Assembly: GCA_000827205.1 (NCBI GenBank)
Contig: KN832561.1
Coordinates: 1,428,072 to 1,492,071, forward strand
Length of the DNA stretch: 64,000 bases
DNA from: Plicaturopsis crispa FD-325 SS-3
Taxonomy: Eukaryota > Basidiomycota > Agaricomycetes > Amylocorticiales > Amylocorticiaceae
Direction of reading: 5' to 3'
Below the pieces are notes generated by a model. The model searched no databases, had not been told where the DNA came from, and saw only the letters and a list, made by a program, of their open reading frames with translations. Positions 11,612 through 23,099 of the stretch are shown here, piece after piece (the stretch's first letter is position 1; each line of letters opens with the position of its first letter). The position numbers were made by a program, and so were the translations under genes.

Positions 11612-12512
11612 CTAAGCGACCTCCATCATCTCGTCCGGCGTGGGCAGCGGAAGTGGGATAGCGGCAGGGGAGAGAGCGCTGCTGGAGAGGTCGGGGGAAA
11701 GTAGCATATTGGAAGGCGAGAAACGCGCAGCGGAGGCTTGATAGGACGGGTGGCGCTGGAAGGGGTTGCGCGTGTGCGTGCGCGAGACGGGAGAGGCTAA
11801 GATGCGGCATGAGACATTGTTCCACATAACATCGGTAAGGACGTACATAGAACGGCAGACGAGATCCATCGTCGGTCGCTGTCGAGCCCCCCGCTCGAGG
11901 GCTCCGGAGACTTGCGCTGGGCAGATATCGCACGTCCGATCTCCTCTACGGTTGGTGATTCGACTTTAGGCGAAACCAGCTCGATGCGTGGCTTGTAAGC
12001 ATAAGAGAAGTTGGGCATCGTGGTGTTTCCGTAGCGACGTGTCTGTAGAATAGGAGAGGATGGCGGGAAGAATGAAGGTCGCAGGATAGAAAGGAACTCC
12101 TCCAGAGCCTCAGAGGGAAGAGCGGTACTGCACGGAACAAAAGCACTGAAAGTCAGATCGTGTACACAGAGAAAACGCAAAGGAGCCTATCACACAAAGT
12201 ATAATGCAGGACTCTGAAGATGTGAAACGGCAGCCATAGTCTACGACGATAAGATGGGAATGATGCTTACCGAGGCGACGCCCTGGGCGATGAAAGATCT
12301 TTGTCGGGTGAAACTGAGGACGCCCTGGAGCTGTCCCTAGGATCGTTGTTCTCGAGCTCTTCTCCGATCCTCATGCGCTCGAAATGGTCTGCAGGCGCTG
12401 ACACAAGCCGGACTGCATGTGGGCGATAGACGTGCGCACTGGGGGTTGGCGCAGCACCTGTGAGGCGAACAGGGCGGGGCGCAACCAGAACAGGATTATC
12501 GTTGTAAGACAT
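11612..12512 (-). CDS. Low-complexity Ser/Pro-rich protein, unknown function
   Basis: Not recognised. It starts MSYNDNPVLVAPRPVRLTG. A first intron begins at the donor GTAAGC near 12270 and ends before TALPSEALEEFLSILRPSFF. A second intron, 11797-11846 (50 bp, GTACGT..CTTAG), moves the frame so that SSAVL joins SPVSRTHTRNPFQRHPSYQ, and the protein ends PLPTPDEMMEVA. The product is disordered, with many SP/TP sites (possible phospho-sites). One short segment (EALEEFLSILRPSFFPPSSP) is more conserved-looking. A 45-nt optional mini-exon inside the first long intron cannot be excluded. It is convergent with the Xaa-Pro peptidase. Confidence 0.6.
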
Positions 12513-13837
12513 AGTAGAGCGGTTTGAAAGATATGCAAATTATTAGTAGAGATTCTGAGCGTTGACGGTGGTAAAGAAAGAAAGACGCACGACGGTTGAG
12601 TTGGGCGCTTGTGCCGGGCATCGCGTTATGTTTACTCCTGCTTGGTGCCAGCCACAATTGTCTCGGTTCGAACCGCCGAGTCTGCATTGCACTGCTGCCT
12701 GCACAACTTGAGAACAATCCCTACGAAGAATCGCGCAATGGAAGGCAATAGCTCGGAGGTATGTTTTGTTCTCGGAGAACGGCTCAGGAGCTTACTATGT
12801 TATTTCAAGTCTCACTGCAAGTACTTGATTAGTAGTGCTCAAATCTTTATTCAATACAGCTTGAGCGTCAAACATACCCGCTCAGAATCTCCGGAGGATT
12901 GTCAATGTCGTCCCAAGAGTACGGCACCTTTATTTTAGCAAGCCGTTGGGCTCGGCGCTGTGTGAGGCATTCTTAATGATCTGCACATCTATCTATCAAG
13001 AATGGGCGTAGCGCGCGGACTGTGGTAGATGTCCGTCCGCTCCGTTCATAAAGGATCAACACCTATCAGCGTCGACTATGAACGAACGTTCAGCGCTCAA
13101 CACTCAGAATGGCCTATCAGGTCGCCTCCGTCGGAACGTAGGCTGTCCCTTGCTGGCCATATATGTGCGCTTGTTGCGTACGAGCGAAACCGGATGTCCG
13201 CACATGCCTGACCTTGGCACTTACAAAGGGCGAGGGCTACATTGGCATAACCTTCCCCGGGTGCGTGGCATGTCCTGTTGTGTTGTTTGCTGCTTAACAG
13301 TTGCCCCAATTATAGTTTGTCCGTCCAAACGTTTGGATCAATGGATGTTCTACAGAAATTGTGATGGGCACACTCCCGCTGTCCGAGGTGCACCGGATGC
13401 TGACTTGATCATTGTATGGTACACTTCAGATTTCGCACCCGTCCATGTTCCGATATTTTGGCATTACAGAGGTCGACCTGTTATCTGAGCCAGACCCATT
13501 TGTACAATGACAGCGCAAGAACTCGGCCGGCATTGTCTTTCTCCTGCACTCACATCTTCCTCGCCCACTATGACTATGCTCCATTGTCTGTTGATTGTGT
13601 TTGGTGCAAAATTCTACTTCCCGATGGCGTGAGGCTGCATGCATTGTGTGACAGTCGGGAGCTGGGGGGTTCGCGCTCACCATCCGCGAATGGCGACGAA
13701 TCAAACACTACCTTCCAAACATGGGAAGCTCACGTTGCCGGCAATCAATTACCCCACATGAACTATAAACACGGCATGGCATTCGATTTCGTTCACTTGA
13801 AAGTTCTTCATTGAACTTGCATTGAACTCAAGCCATC
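12513..13837 (+). other. Intergenic; possible unresolved plus-strand exons
   Basis: This 1.3 kb stretch lies upstream of the HAD gene. At 12738 an ATG (MEGNSSE) is followed directly by a GTATGT donor; a possible acceptor before a frame with YPLRISGGLSMSSQEYGTF lies near 12860; and protein-like TLALTKGEGYIGITFPG occurs near 13205-13260. I could not join these into one reading frame, so no gene is called. Confidence 0.3.
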
Positions 13838-15059
13838 ATGTCCCCTTCACAGATCAAAGCCGTCATATTCGACGTAAGATTCCTCTATAACAGATAAATT
13901 AACTGGATCTTGACTTGCACTTTTGTTTACCGATAGATAGGCGGAGTGGTCCTACGCAGTCCATTCATCGCAATTGCTGAATACGAGCGAGCTCATAATA
14001 TCCCGCACAATTACCTGAATTGTTCCATGTGCGTATCGTACCCTTGAAGTGAGGTTACAGTGCGTCTAAAGTGCGAGAAGAACAGCGCGCGGTAATCAGG
14101 GTGCCTGGCAGCGATTTGAGCGAGGCGAACTACCGTTGTTTCCGTTCTATGAAGCGTTCGGCCGCGACCTGTCGGATACTGTCAATGGGAACACGTGGTA
14201 TGCGGCGTACTGTAAGCGGAAAGGCATCGGTGCGTATGCTCTTGTATAAAGGAGCATGACTTTGACTGTCGTGTCTGTAGCTTGCCCGCCGTTACCTGAT
14301 AAACTGCATGTTGACGGCCGGGAGGTGAGTACCTCAAGCTTATTAGGCCATGAGGAATTCAGTGCTCACCAGTCGCAACTAATGCTGCGCAGCTTTTTGG
14401 CGCCATGATGCGGGATGGCGGAACATACGACGAACACATCCTCAAAGCCATCCACAGGATACGTGGTACGTAGACCTCGCCCCAACCGCCAATTGCGCAG
14501 CACTAAGCCACCTCCGCTCAGCCGCCGGAAACCACAAGATTATTGCCCTTACTAACAACTTCTCAAAGACCGACACGGCCGCGCCAATCCCCGCGTCCGA
14601 GCTCGAGTTCCTAGGCTGGCAAGAAGGTGGCGCTACGCCACCCCGGCTACGCGCCCTCTTCGATGACTTCTGCGACTCGAGTGCGTTGGGAATGCGCAAG
14701 CCAGATCCCGCGTTCTACCTACTGGCGTGCCAGCGAAACGGGGTGACGCCAAGCGAGGCGGTGTTCTTGGATGACATTGGACTGTGCGTACGCCACCTTC
14801 GCAAGGGGAGAGGCCTGCTGGTATTTACTGTGCACACGTTTTCTGGACAGGAATCTCAAGGCAGCGAAAGAGCTGGGGATGGAGACCATCCGTAAGTGCA
14901 TTCCGCGGAGCGTTTCTGCATCGCAGGGTGCAAGCTAAGTGTAACCCACCCCCACTTTCTGATGCAGATGTTCCACTCGGGGGCACCCGAGAGGCGGTGA
15001 GGCAGCTTGAGCGAAAGCTGGGGATTGACCTTACTAGTCAGGATACGGCGAAACTGTAA
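13838..15059 (+). CDS. HAD-superfamily hydrolase, ACAD10 N-terminal/epoxide-hydrolase-N type
   Basis: Predicted soluble phosphatase-like enzyme; its substrate is unknown. The first exon ends at GTC ATA TTC GAC, and a short intron joins it to ATAGGCGGAGTG, giving motif I AVIFDIGGVVL with the nucleophile Asp. The cap follows (WQRFERGELPLFPFYEAFG), then HVDGRELFGAMMRDGGTYD, motif II ALTNNF, motif III lysine in GMRKPDPAFY, and motif IV VFLDDIG. The protein ends LGIDLTSQDTAKL. All introns are short. This layout (DIGGVV, a long cap, GMRKPDP) is that of the HAD part of ACAD10 proteins, but here it stands alone with no kinase or dehydrogenase part attached. Confidence 0.85.
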
Positions 15060-15480
15060 AGGCCGTTGAAATTTCACGGCCACCTCGGTCCTCGGTGGAG
15101 TGCATGTGTATAGAAACGCTGGTCCACGGGTTACATATTCACGGAAAGTTCACGCATATGAACAGATATGAACAGAATATTACAGGAAAGACACTAACGA
15201 AGAGCTTGTTTCATATTCTAATTTCGAGGGGACGATCGCTCCAAGAATTCGAAGGAGCGGTCTGTCGATTCATAAACGGGAGGGATGCACAGCGGGGACC
15301 ATTCAAGTTCGCCGGCAATTCATTGGCAATGCTGGTCGAGGCGTGGGGCATGAGCGTCTATCTGGCACGTCTTTGGATGCAAGCTTAGAACTCCGTTGGT
15401 ACCCTTGTCTATTATCCGAGTCCTACAGCAGTGGTGAAGCACAAGATACGCGGGTGAGACCCTACATGTGCAGAGGATCT
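15060..15480. other. Convergent intergenic region
   Basis: It lies between the HAD hydrolase stop and the QCR10 stop and probably holds the 3' UTRs. No coding structure is seen. Confidence 0.6.
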
Positions 15481-15942
15481 CTAAAAGGGCTTGTCCGAAT
15501 CAGGCGTTTTGTCCTGGTAGTATGAGCCAAGCTAAGCGCGTCGTATGTTAGCCATTTACGTCGAAGCGTGGCTAGAACGGTGGCTACTCACCACGGGGAC
15601 TTTGGAAAGGAATTCCCGCTTCACGAGTGGGGTGACGGAGAGAAGCTGAACGTCGTGCATAATGTCATCAATGGACATTGTGTGGTGATGGATGGATGGT
15701 GGATGGATTGGGACAATTCCAGTCAGCAAATTCTACACAGATGTTGACTTCACACTCACGAAAAGCGCCGCCGTCGCACCACCCACACCCCAGACAGCCA
15801 AGCTGGCTGCCCATGGCTTGCCAACCTGTTACGAGCCGACACAAGTTCCGTCAGTTCTGGGGTCTTCAAAACACGAAGCATTCAAGCGCACCCTCAGAGG
15901 CGCGGTATACAGCGGCGTTGGGCGGTACAGAACTCGAGACAT
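15481..15942 (-). CDS. QCR10: Cytochrome bc1 complex subunit 10
   Basis: This is a small accessory subunit of mitochondrial complex III in the inner membrane. Four tiny exons (15892-15942, 15760-15825, 15592-15645, 15481-15531), all joined in phase 0 by introns of 66, 114 and 60 bp, give 73 residues. The product has a short N-terminus, one membrane helix (AASLAVWGVGGATAALFLL) and the typical C-terminus FLSKVPVLGSYYQDKTPDSD, which parallels yeast Qcr10 (KKIPLLG...DHTPPEDKP). The gene is easily missed because no exon exceeds 66 nt. An ATG inside intron 2 (15676-15678) opens a short in-frame alternative that I regard as intronic. Confidence 0.92.
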
Positions 15943-16227
15943 CGCAGTGTTTGACGACGGCGGAAATGTTTGGTGGTGAAAGTATTTTGTGTTCGGAACG
16001 TTGCGGACAACAGCCTCGGCAAAGAGCACTTCCATAAGCGGACATTGAACGCCGGACTCAACGCCGATCGTTCTCAGTTTTCACAAACAAAATATATACA
16101 GCTGAACTCTTTATTGGCGACCTCGACGTGCTATTTCTCTCTGACTTGATCTAGTGCCTTTAAAAGCTCTGTGTAAACCGACCCATACTAAGATCCCCGA
16201 TTTCACGTCGACACCCTCGGATTCACA

Positions 16228-17336
16228 ATGGCGAACCCCCGTCAACGCCGCAAAGCACGATCGTCGTCACACAAAGCCGTGTCGCATTCACGGCACGCTA
16301 AAAAGAACTTGAAAAAGATGCCCAGTACGCCCTACAGTTTCATTTCTAAACCCTGGCCTGACGTCGTAATATCTATAGCCATTCGCGGCCCGAAAATATT
16401 GCAGGATGCATGGGACAAGCATAAAACCGTTCGCCAAAAGTACGTCCATTACTCTGCATGCTGCGGTTTATTTCTAGCATCTGTATCCCATGTCAGTTCT
16501 ACGAGCCATGACACGGTTTTCACTTTGCGCCTTGTTCCAAATCAGATCGTGAACCTGGGCTAAACTCGTCTTGTGCAGCTATGCGGCCCTTGGCCTTGTA
16601 TCAAATTTAAACCCATGTGCCTCCGGTGGCGTGGAGCGCGAGATAATCGACCTAGGCGATCATGATTCTGGCGCTGACGATACGGCCGCAGCTGGGCCCT
16701 CGCGCCTGCCCGGCCAACCCATCCCGAAAGGGCACGGGAGAATCGTGCGAGATGAAGCTGGGAACGTCGTCGGCGTTGAGCTTGCGGAGGAGGACGAGGA
16801 TACGCAAAACGTAGCTGATGCCGACGACGACGAAATGCGAGACCCCGAAATCGACCCACACGTGCGGTCGAACTGGGTGGAGGACCTTGGAGCTTCGGCC
16901 ATCGAAGGGTGCAGGTCCGGTGTAAAAGAGGATGTCGTAAAAGGTGAGTTCGCATTCTGTCAGAAAAAGTTTTCCAGCTTCTGTCGGTGTCTTCGAGGGA
17001 TGCTTCTGGTGTATTTGTCCATACCCGGAAGCACCATAGCCAAAACACCCGCATTGCCTCGGATGCCGCGATTATACTGCGTCAACGCGTTTCTTATGTT
17101 ATGCACCGTTGCTGACGCTGTTCCATCTAGCTCTCGAGCATCTATCTTCTACAGCCGCACCTCAGAAGCGCTTCACGTCTGGTGGCGAGGTCAGTTATCT
17201 CTCGCGGCTTGTTAGTAAGCACGGAGACGATGTGGAGGCGATGGCGCGAAATCGGCGGCTCAATCCGGAGCAGAAGACAGCGGGGGAGTTGAGGAGGGCG
17301 ATACGGAAAGCGGGCGGCATTGATAAACTGCGTTAG
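16228..17336 (+). CDS. NOP16: 60S ribosome biogenesis protein Nop16
   Basis: This nucleolar protein takes part in pre-60S particle assembly. It has the basic N-terminus MANPRQRRKARSSSHKAVSH followed by KKNLKKMP, then TIRGPKILQDAWDKHKTVRQ, the conserved NYAALGLVSNLNP, an acidic middle (EEDEDTQNVADADDDE), and a C-terminus with LSRLVSKHGDDVEAMARNRR and LRRAIRKAGGIDKLR, all hallmarks of Nop16. The first intron follows KKMP, the second sits before NYAALG (about 140 bp), and the last, before ALEHLSS, is about 187 bp, longer than its neighbours and possibly more complex than drawn. The start is the first Met before the basic stretch. Confidence 0.92.
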
Positions 17337-18433
17337 AGTATCATGGTACGCGCCAAACTGGGCAGAGATGGTGATATTAACCGGTCAGCAGAGCGCTCGA
17401 GCGCTCGAGAGAAGACCTTTTCCACGAATTAATGCTATCAATGGCGCGAAGATGCTCTCTGTACACGCGTCCTCCGGATCCGTAGTATGAAAGCTGCGAT
17501 CGTTTGTCGGCGATTGCTGGTCGGCACGAGGCAAACCTTTCGGATATGCCAAAACGCCTGAGGCTGTACACTTTTCGATCCTACACTTTGCACAAAAAAA
17601 ACTGTGCTCTCTGTGCCAAGTGCCTTGCATATGCATCATGAAATGGAAGTCAGTGAGTCATATGGCGGCGTCTGCTGGGCCGACGCTAACGTTGCAGGGT
17701 ACAATGCCTGCAATATACGACGCGTAACTCTCTTGGGGGCCATTATGTACGCCCAGGTTTACACTTTTGCGAAGCATTCGAGAATCAAGATGGCCCTCCC
17801 TCGAGTCGGGCGGACACACGGAGGAAATATGCAGATGAATACGTTTCTTCGACATCGTCCAGCGGATCGACGCGGAGATACAATCACATCGTGCCTGGAA
17901 TTTGTAGCAAAGCTATCCCGAAAAGGAACATCTGTGCACAATTGTGCGGATATTGGGTGCCAAAGTTGAGTGGCACCGCCTGGTCAACAAAAAACGGAAA
18001 CGTGTTTGTCTCGTTCGTTCACCGTTGAAACTCGAAATCTCGCAGCGCAGAATACTCGCCAAGGCTCTCGACGGCTCTCGACGATTTCCTACAATTTTAA
18101 CTGGCGGAAATGGCAAACGCCTGCCAGGATATGTTTGCTTTTTACCTTCTCAAACCTTGTAAGGCCCTCCCAACGTCAGATCCTGATCCACCTCTCCGAT
18201 GCACCCGGTTTTTTCGTGTGTTTTCTCGTCTGCCAGCGCGTAAAACAGCATACTGCCCCGTCCAGCTTCTTTAATCCGTCTCTTCTTTTTTCTAGACGCC
18301 CCGATGGCTATAAGACTTTTCAGGTCTGACATAAGTAACCTCCGGCGGTCCTTATCACCTTGCGGCCCGTCTGCGTCTTGTTTTAAAGCCCTGCGTCAAC
18401 CGTGTGACTCCTTTGACGCTGACAGTTTCGCCC
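17337..18433. other. Intergenic, 1.1 kb
   Basis: It lies upstream of the Zn2Cys6 factor. It contains a 16-bp perfect palindrome, GAGCGCTCGAGCGCTC, near 17394-17409, and pyrimidine-rich tracts close to the regulator's start (18225-18300), as is common in fungal promoters. No reading frame looks like a gene. Confidence 0.5.
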
Positions 18434-21289
18434 ATGTCTACCAGAGCTGCCTCTGCGCGCGCATCGTCTTCCTCTGGCGTCCCCTACTCAAAGCGGGCTG
18501 TGGGACAACCAAAGTCTAGCAGACAGCAATTCTCAGCCTGCGGGGCATGCAGAATGAGGAGGTGAGCTCGGATTTATTACAGAGTTGGGTATATTTATCT
18601 GATTTTGCACACGGTATTTTTCTAGAGTGAAGTGCGACCTCAAGGACCTGATAACGTCGGCCACTGCAGGGTCGGAGCCCATCACAGCCTGCAGCAACTG
18701 CCAGGAGCGAGGGCTCAAGTGCGTGTAAGTACTGCTCCCTTGCAGCCCATGTGCCGGGCGCATTGCACGGCCCGGGGCTTACTCTTTTCTCTCTCGGGCT
18801 ACCCACAGTGATGAATTCGCCGAAGTAAAGGCAGTCAAAATCTTACGTCGTGGCCGCCGTATCCAGCAAGTAGAGTGCGTCCCTTGCACCGCGTATCAAA
18901 TTTAATTATACCGGCTAATTTTTTTCATTATAAATAAAAGGGCCGTGTACGGAAGACACAGGAACGACGCATCGTCTGCATCCCCCAAAGCAGTCTCTCC
19001 GTCTAGCATACCAGATTTCCCTCATAGCGCCCCTAGCATCATCCCAACGCTTAGGTCTGATTTCTTGACCTCGGAGTTCTTCCACCGATTCTGTGTCCAA
19101 CGTGAGCAACTCTTCAGCCCTTCGACTGCTCCGTACTCAGAATAATTACGACAGGCCCCATTCTCGACGCTGTGGAGTTCAGCCTCCGGTTTTTCTCCTT
19201 TACGGAAGGAAACGCGTCTGCACTCACACCGGAAGCCCGGCTGTGTGCCTCACTTCTGGTTGTTTGGGCAGCGTCATATGGCGTCGACGAGTATGGCGTG
19301 GAACAAGATGACAACCACGGGCAATCCCGCAAGGACAGGAAAGACAAGACCAATCTGATGGTCGAGGAAGTCTTACGCCTCGTGGATCTCTACGGAATTT
19401 TGAGAAAACCCACTTGGGATGGCGTCCGTGCATTATTGCTGCTTTTGCCGCTCACAGATGGTATGTAAAGGTGTCGGAAAACATTACATCGATCTAATTT
19501 ACTGGTATGCCCGCTCCACAGAAGTACAACCTCCGTTGGGTAGACTCACAATGTACGAGACCACGTTGTCGCAGGTCTACTCGCTCTGCAGCCTCGCGAG
19601 CCCTTCCTCTGCGCACAGCGGTCAGGGTCCCCACGGTGATGCGCTCGTACGGGCGCGCATCTTCTGGTACGCGCACGTCCATGAAGGCATAACCACTGGA
19701 TTACGCGGTGGTCGTTTGATCCTGTGAGTTAGCAACCATAACGACGTATCAAGAGCTTACATATGACTCTCCGGTGTCTAGAGATGATGAAGATCTGGCC
19801 GCGTTTCAGGCTACCCTCCCACCTGTGGTTTCGCAGCCGTCTTCCTCATCATCATCCTCGTCTTCTTCGACCTCGCCCGTATCGCCGACTGTCTCGTCTT
19901 TTTCTTCGCTTTCGCCGCCTCCCCATGAACTAGGCGAGAATGCCATGCACACGGTGCAGGCCTCAGCCAAATTTCTGACCGCATCTCGCCTGTTTTCTGC
20001 ACCTCTGCATCTGGCCTCCGTCTGCCGTCAAGTACACTCAGCCCTTACAGGTCCCAAAGCCCGTCGACGGGTAGAAGTCAGCGACGAAGTGATGGTTGAT
20101 ATCTGGGAGGGACTGGCGCAGTCCTGGGAGGAGTTCGAGAATATCCGGCGGACAGGCGCAGGAGGTGTTGGCTTTAACATCTCGGACACCATGACTCCTG
20201 AGGACGCGGACAAGTTCGTGAGTGGGTGGCAAGTGTTCATCTTCGAGTGCCGTGAGTATCTGCCCTACTTTCCCTTGAACCATGCCGCACCTTAGCTCAC
20301 GCTTGGCATCGTCAGACAATGTTATACGCGTAGCTTTGAAGCAGCGTGTCGAGTCCTATAGCCCGGTGACACATCCCCACGTCTCGAGCGCCTCCTTTTC
20401 AAAATTGTACGCCCACGCGTCGCAAAAATGTTACGAACTACTTCCTCACGTCGTGACCATCCTTCGCCACCACCTATCTGCTCCTGCTCCGGGATTCTTT
20501 TCGTTCGACGCCGCCATCGTCCGTGACGGGTGTTTCTTCGCTGCGTACCTTCTTGCGGAGGGCGACTTCAGTAACAAGCCGCTCGAATGCATCGGAGAGG
20601 CGGAAGAAGGCGTGCAGCTCTGCCTGCGCGCTCTTGGTGAGATGCGCTGGGTGTTCAGCAAAAGCGAGGAACGGGCGGAGACACTTCGCGGGGTCTGGGA
20701 AGAAGCCCGTGCGAGGGATAGTACTCGATTCGACAGCGAACGGCGCGGACAAAACCCACCACGCTTGTCATCTATCGAGGCTGGAGCCCCATACCCCCAA
20801 CAAAATCCATGTCTCCCGCAGCCTCCCGATCCTCGCATCACGCCGTCGCAACTACCAACTACGAGCTCACCGCAGTCGCTTTTCTTGTTGCCCTACATTT
20901 CCGATCCTCCCTACGACGACGGCTCCAATGCCTCTGCCTCACGCTCCGAAGATGGTCCTTGGCAGGAGTACACCCCGCGGACGAGTAATTCCCCTAGTGG
21001 CCATTCACCGTCCTCGCAGCACAGCAGCTCCCCCGTTGTTCTGCACTACTTGCCGTCGACTCCTTTCAAGGACGTCAATGGGTACTACCCGGATGTGAAC
21101 CCCTTCAACGGTTACTCGACGGCGTCATCGTCGACTATGTTGCCGCCCATATCGGTCCCCCCTTCGCTGGATCACTCATACCCCTCCCAGGTCCACGCGC
21201 AGATGGCACAGGACTACCAGCATGAGTATGTTGATCCTGCTGCCGTTCTTTCCACCGCGCCGACGGACCGCAATGCACTCTTTCGTTGA
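18434..21289 (+). CDS. Zn(II)2Cys6 fungal transcription factor
   Basis: This is a nuclear DNA-binding regulator. The binuclear zinc cluster reads CGACRMRR-VKCDLKD, then, after a longer loop than usual, CSNCQERGLKC; an intron falls between MRR and VKC. A basic RRGRR segment follows, then a long fungal-type regulatory region (LLVVWAASYGVDEYG, LVDLYGILRKPTWDG, FFAAYLLAEGDFSNKPLECI), and a disordered Ser/Pro/Tyr tail ending DRNALFR. A poly-Ser run of about ten residues lies near 19845. At least seven short introns join in phase. The start at 18434 is the first Met before the Ser/Ala/Arg leader. Targets are not evident from neighbours. Confidence 0.88.
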
Positions 21290-23099
21290 AGCTTGTTCTC
21301 ACTGGGACCCTCCTGTCTTTACCTACGATCCGTTCTAATCATGCTTCCCTTTCGTCTCTTGATCAGGACTGTGCTTGATTTCTGTCTACGCTTCCCCGGC
21401 ATTGCACCAGCGCGCAAGCGCTAGTATCCCTACCATTTGTACAAATCATTCGCATTCTCCATGACTTTCATGCCTTATACCATTACGCAGATGTATTCCC
21501 GTGCTCTCCGAGTGCTTTACATTTCGTTATCTTACTTGGGACGGACAATTTTCCACGCCTTTATTCTCGTGTAGTCTACGCACACCCTTATTTCCGTACA
21601 TATGCACCTCTTAATTAACGGATCACTTGCGCCTTCTTCCCGAGAGTTGAGTATTGAATCTGCATGTAAACGGGAGACCGTCGGAAAGTCCCAAAGAACT
21701 CTAGTGTCAATATGCCCGTTTTAGTGGGTGCTCTGCGCACGCCCTGCTGTGGATCACGAGAGCAGCGCGAGAGCACCAGCCCGTGGGATTTCCTCGATGG
21801 TTCAGAGGCCAAAACCGTGTAGGGCCGTGGTTCCCTTCGCAGTTGAATTTTCGCCAGTACCACAGAAGGGGCAGGGCAATGACAAGCCAGCGCTCCTCGA
21901 GGCTTGAGGCAGGCGATGCCTGATCGAACGAAGCACCTTAGCACCAAAACGAGCGTGTATTGCCGTGAAAGACCCACCGGTGAGTGCGCAGATGGTCCAA
22001 TAGCCGGAGGATTCAGTCTGCGGGCTCAGCAAGTCTTCGAGAGGCGCTCGGCATATCCCTGCGGGTGCGAGGCAGAGTGCATATCTGATTCTGCGCCTGG
22101 AGGCATGTATGAGCATAACACACCGTGGAAATGCGGGAGTGTTTTTTGGGAAGCTGAGTACTGTCTCTGCGGATATAGTACGAGTTTGGATACGGACCCA
22201 TCCGTGGCCCGTGATAAATCAGATCATCGAAGAGGGAAACATCGTGCGCAGCTAGTACAGTCTCCTCAGGGGTTTTCGCGGGGCCGAGTCGTGTAAAGAC
22301 GTGGAAAATATTGAACTCCTTGCAGAGGCGCTAGGGTTCGGTAGATGTATACCATCGGCGCAGGGTTTTTCCTATGTGGTGATTTTGGGAAAATGTGAGA
22401 GATGCATAGAACATTGGAGGGGAGGAAGAAGATAGAGAACAAGAACTTGATGGGTGCGGCTTACTAGCGGTGCGATGTCCATGGGAAATTTCCACAGGCC
22501 TCCGCCATGTATAAGGAACACGTTATCATGGACAGCAGTCTTCCAACGAAACTAGTGTGCCCATCGTAGCTGCGGCGGCAAACCAACAAACTGCGGAAAG
22601 TCGGTGAATGCATTTAATGAGCGTCTTACAAAGGTTCAGGCAGTGCATACCTTAGATGAAATGGAAACTTTGGCCGCTCGATGGGCCTACAGTTGCGCGT
22701 ATGTCGCGGGTGGTGACATAGGTTTGACGCCGGCTCGAAGCGCTTCATTAATGTGCTTTGACGAGGCATCAACGGATCATTTGTGTAGCCTTCACACACC
22801 TATCAAGAAATAGACGGTTAGCCAGATATTTCGATGCAAAGCTGTGAGTCCTTACATCTATGCAAGACCTTGCCGTCGAGCAGCGCCCATCAGCTAGGCG
22901 CACAATGGCTAGGCCCTGCTGGCCACGGACTTACCGTCTAACGCTCAACGGCTCTTCCTTCGCTGAGCTATCTTGAAGCTTGAAGACTTGAACATGTAGT
23001 TGTGTAAATATTGTCGTATACATGGCGTAGTAAGTACAGTGTTCTTGGGCCAACTGTAGACACCGCAATCCCCTCACGCTGCCTTACCCGTGACAGCGC
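21290..23099. other. Intergenic, 1.8 kb
   Basis: This is one of the longer gene-free stretches. Scattered open frames of 70-130 codons on both strands show no protein-like composition or splice logic. I see no terminal repeats and no element. It holds the 3' ends of the flanking convergent genes. Confidence 0.45.

Noticed and set aside
11797-11900. Apparent frameshift in the Ser/Pro-rich protein at 11612-12512
   Set aside because: A 50-bp GT..AG intron at 11797-11846 joins the two frames exactly, so no lesion is needed.
15592-15678. Separate 45-residue protein starting at 15678 on the minus strand
   Set aside because: Its start lies inside QCR10 intron 2; splicing from the upstream exons gives a complete, recognisable QCR10.
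21600-22300. Gene or element in the 1.8-kb gap after the Zn2Cys6 factor
   Set aside because: Overlapping frames on both strands lack protein-like composition, and no terminal or internal repeats were found.
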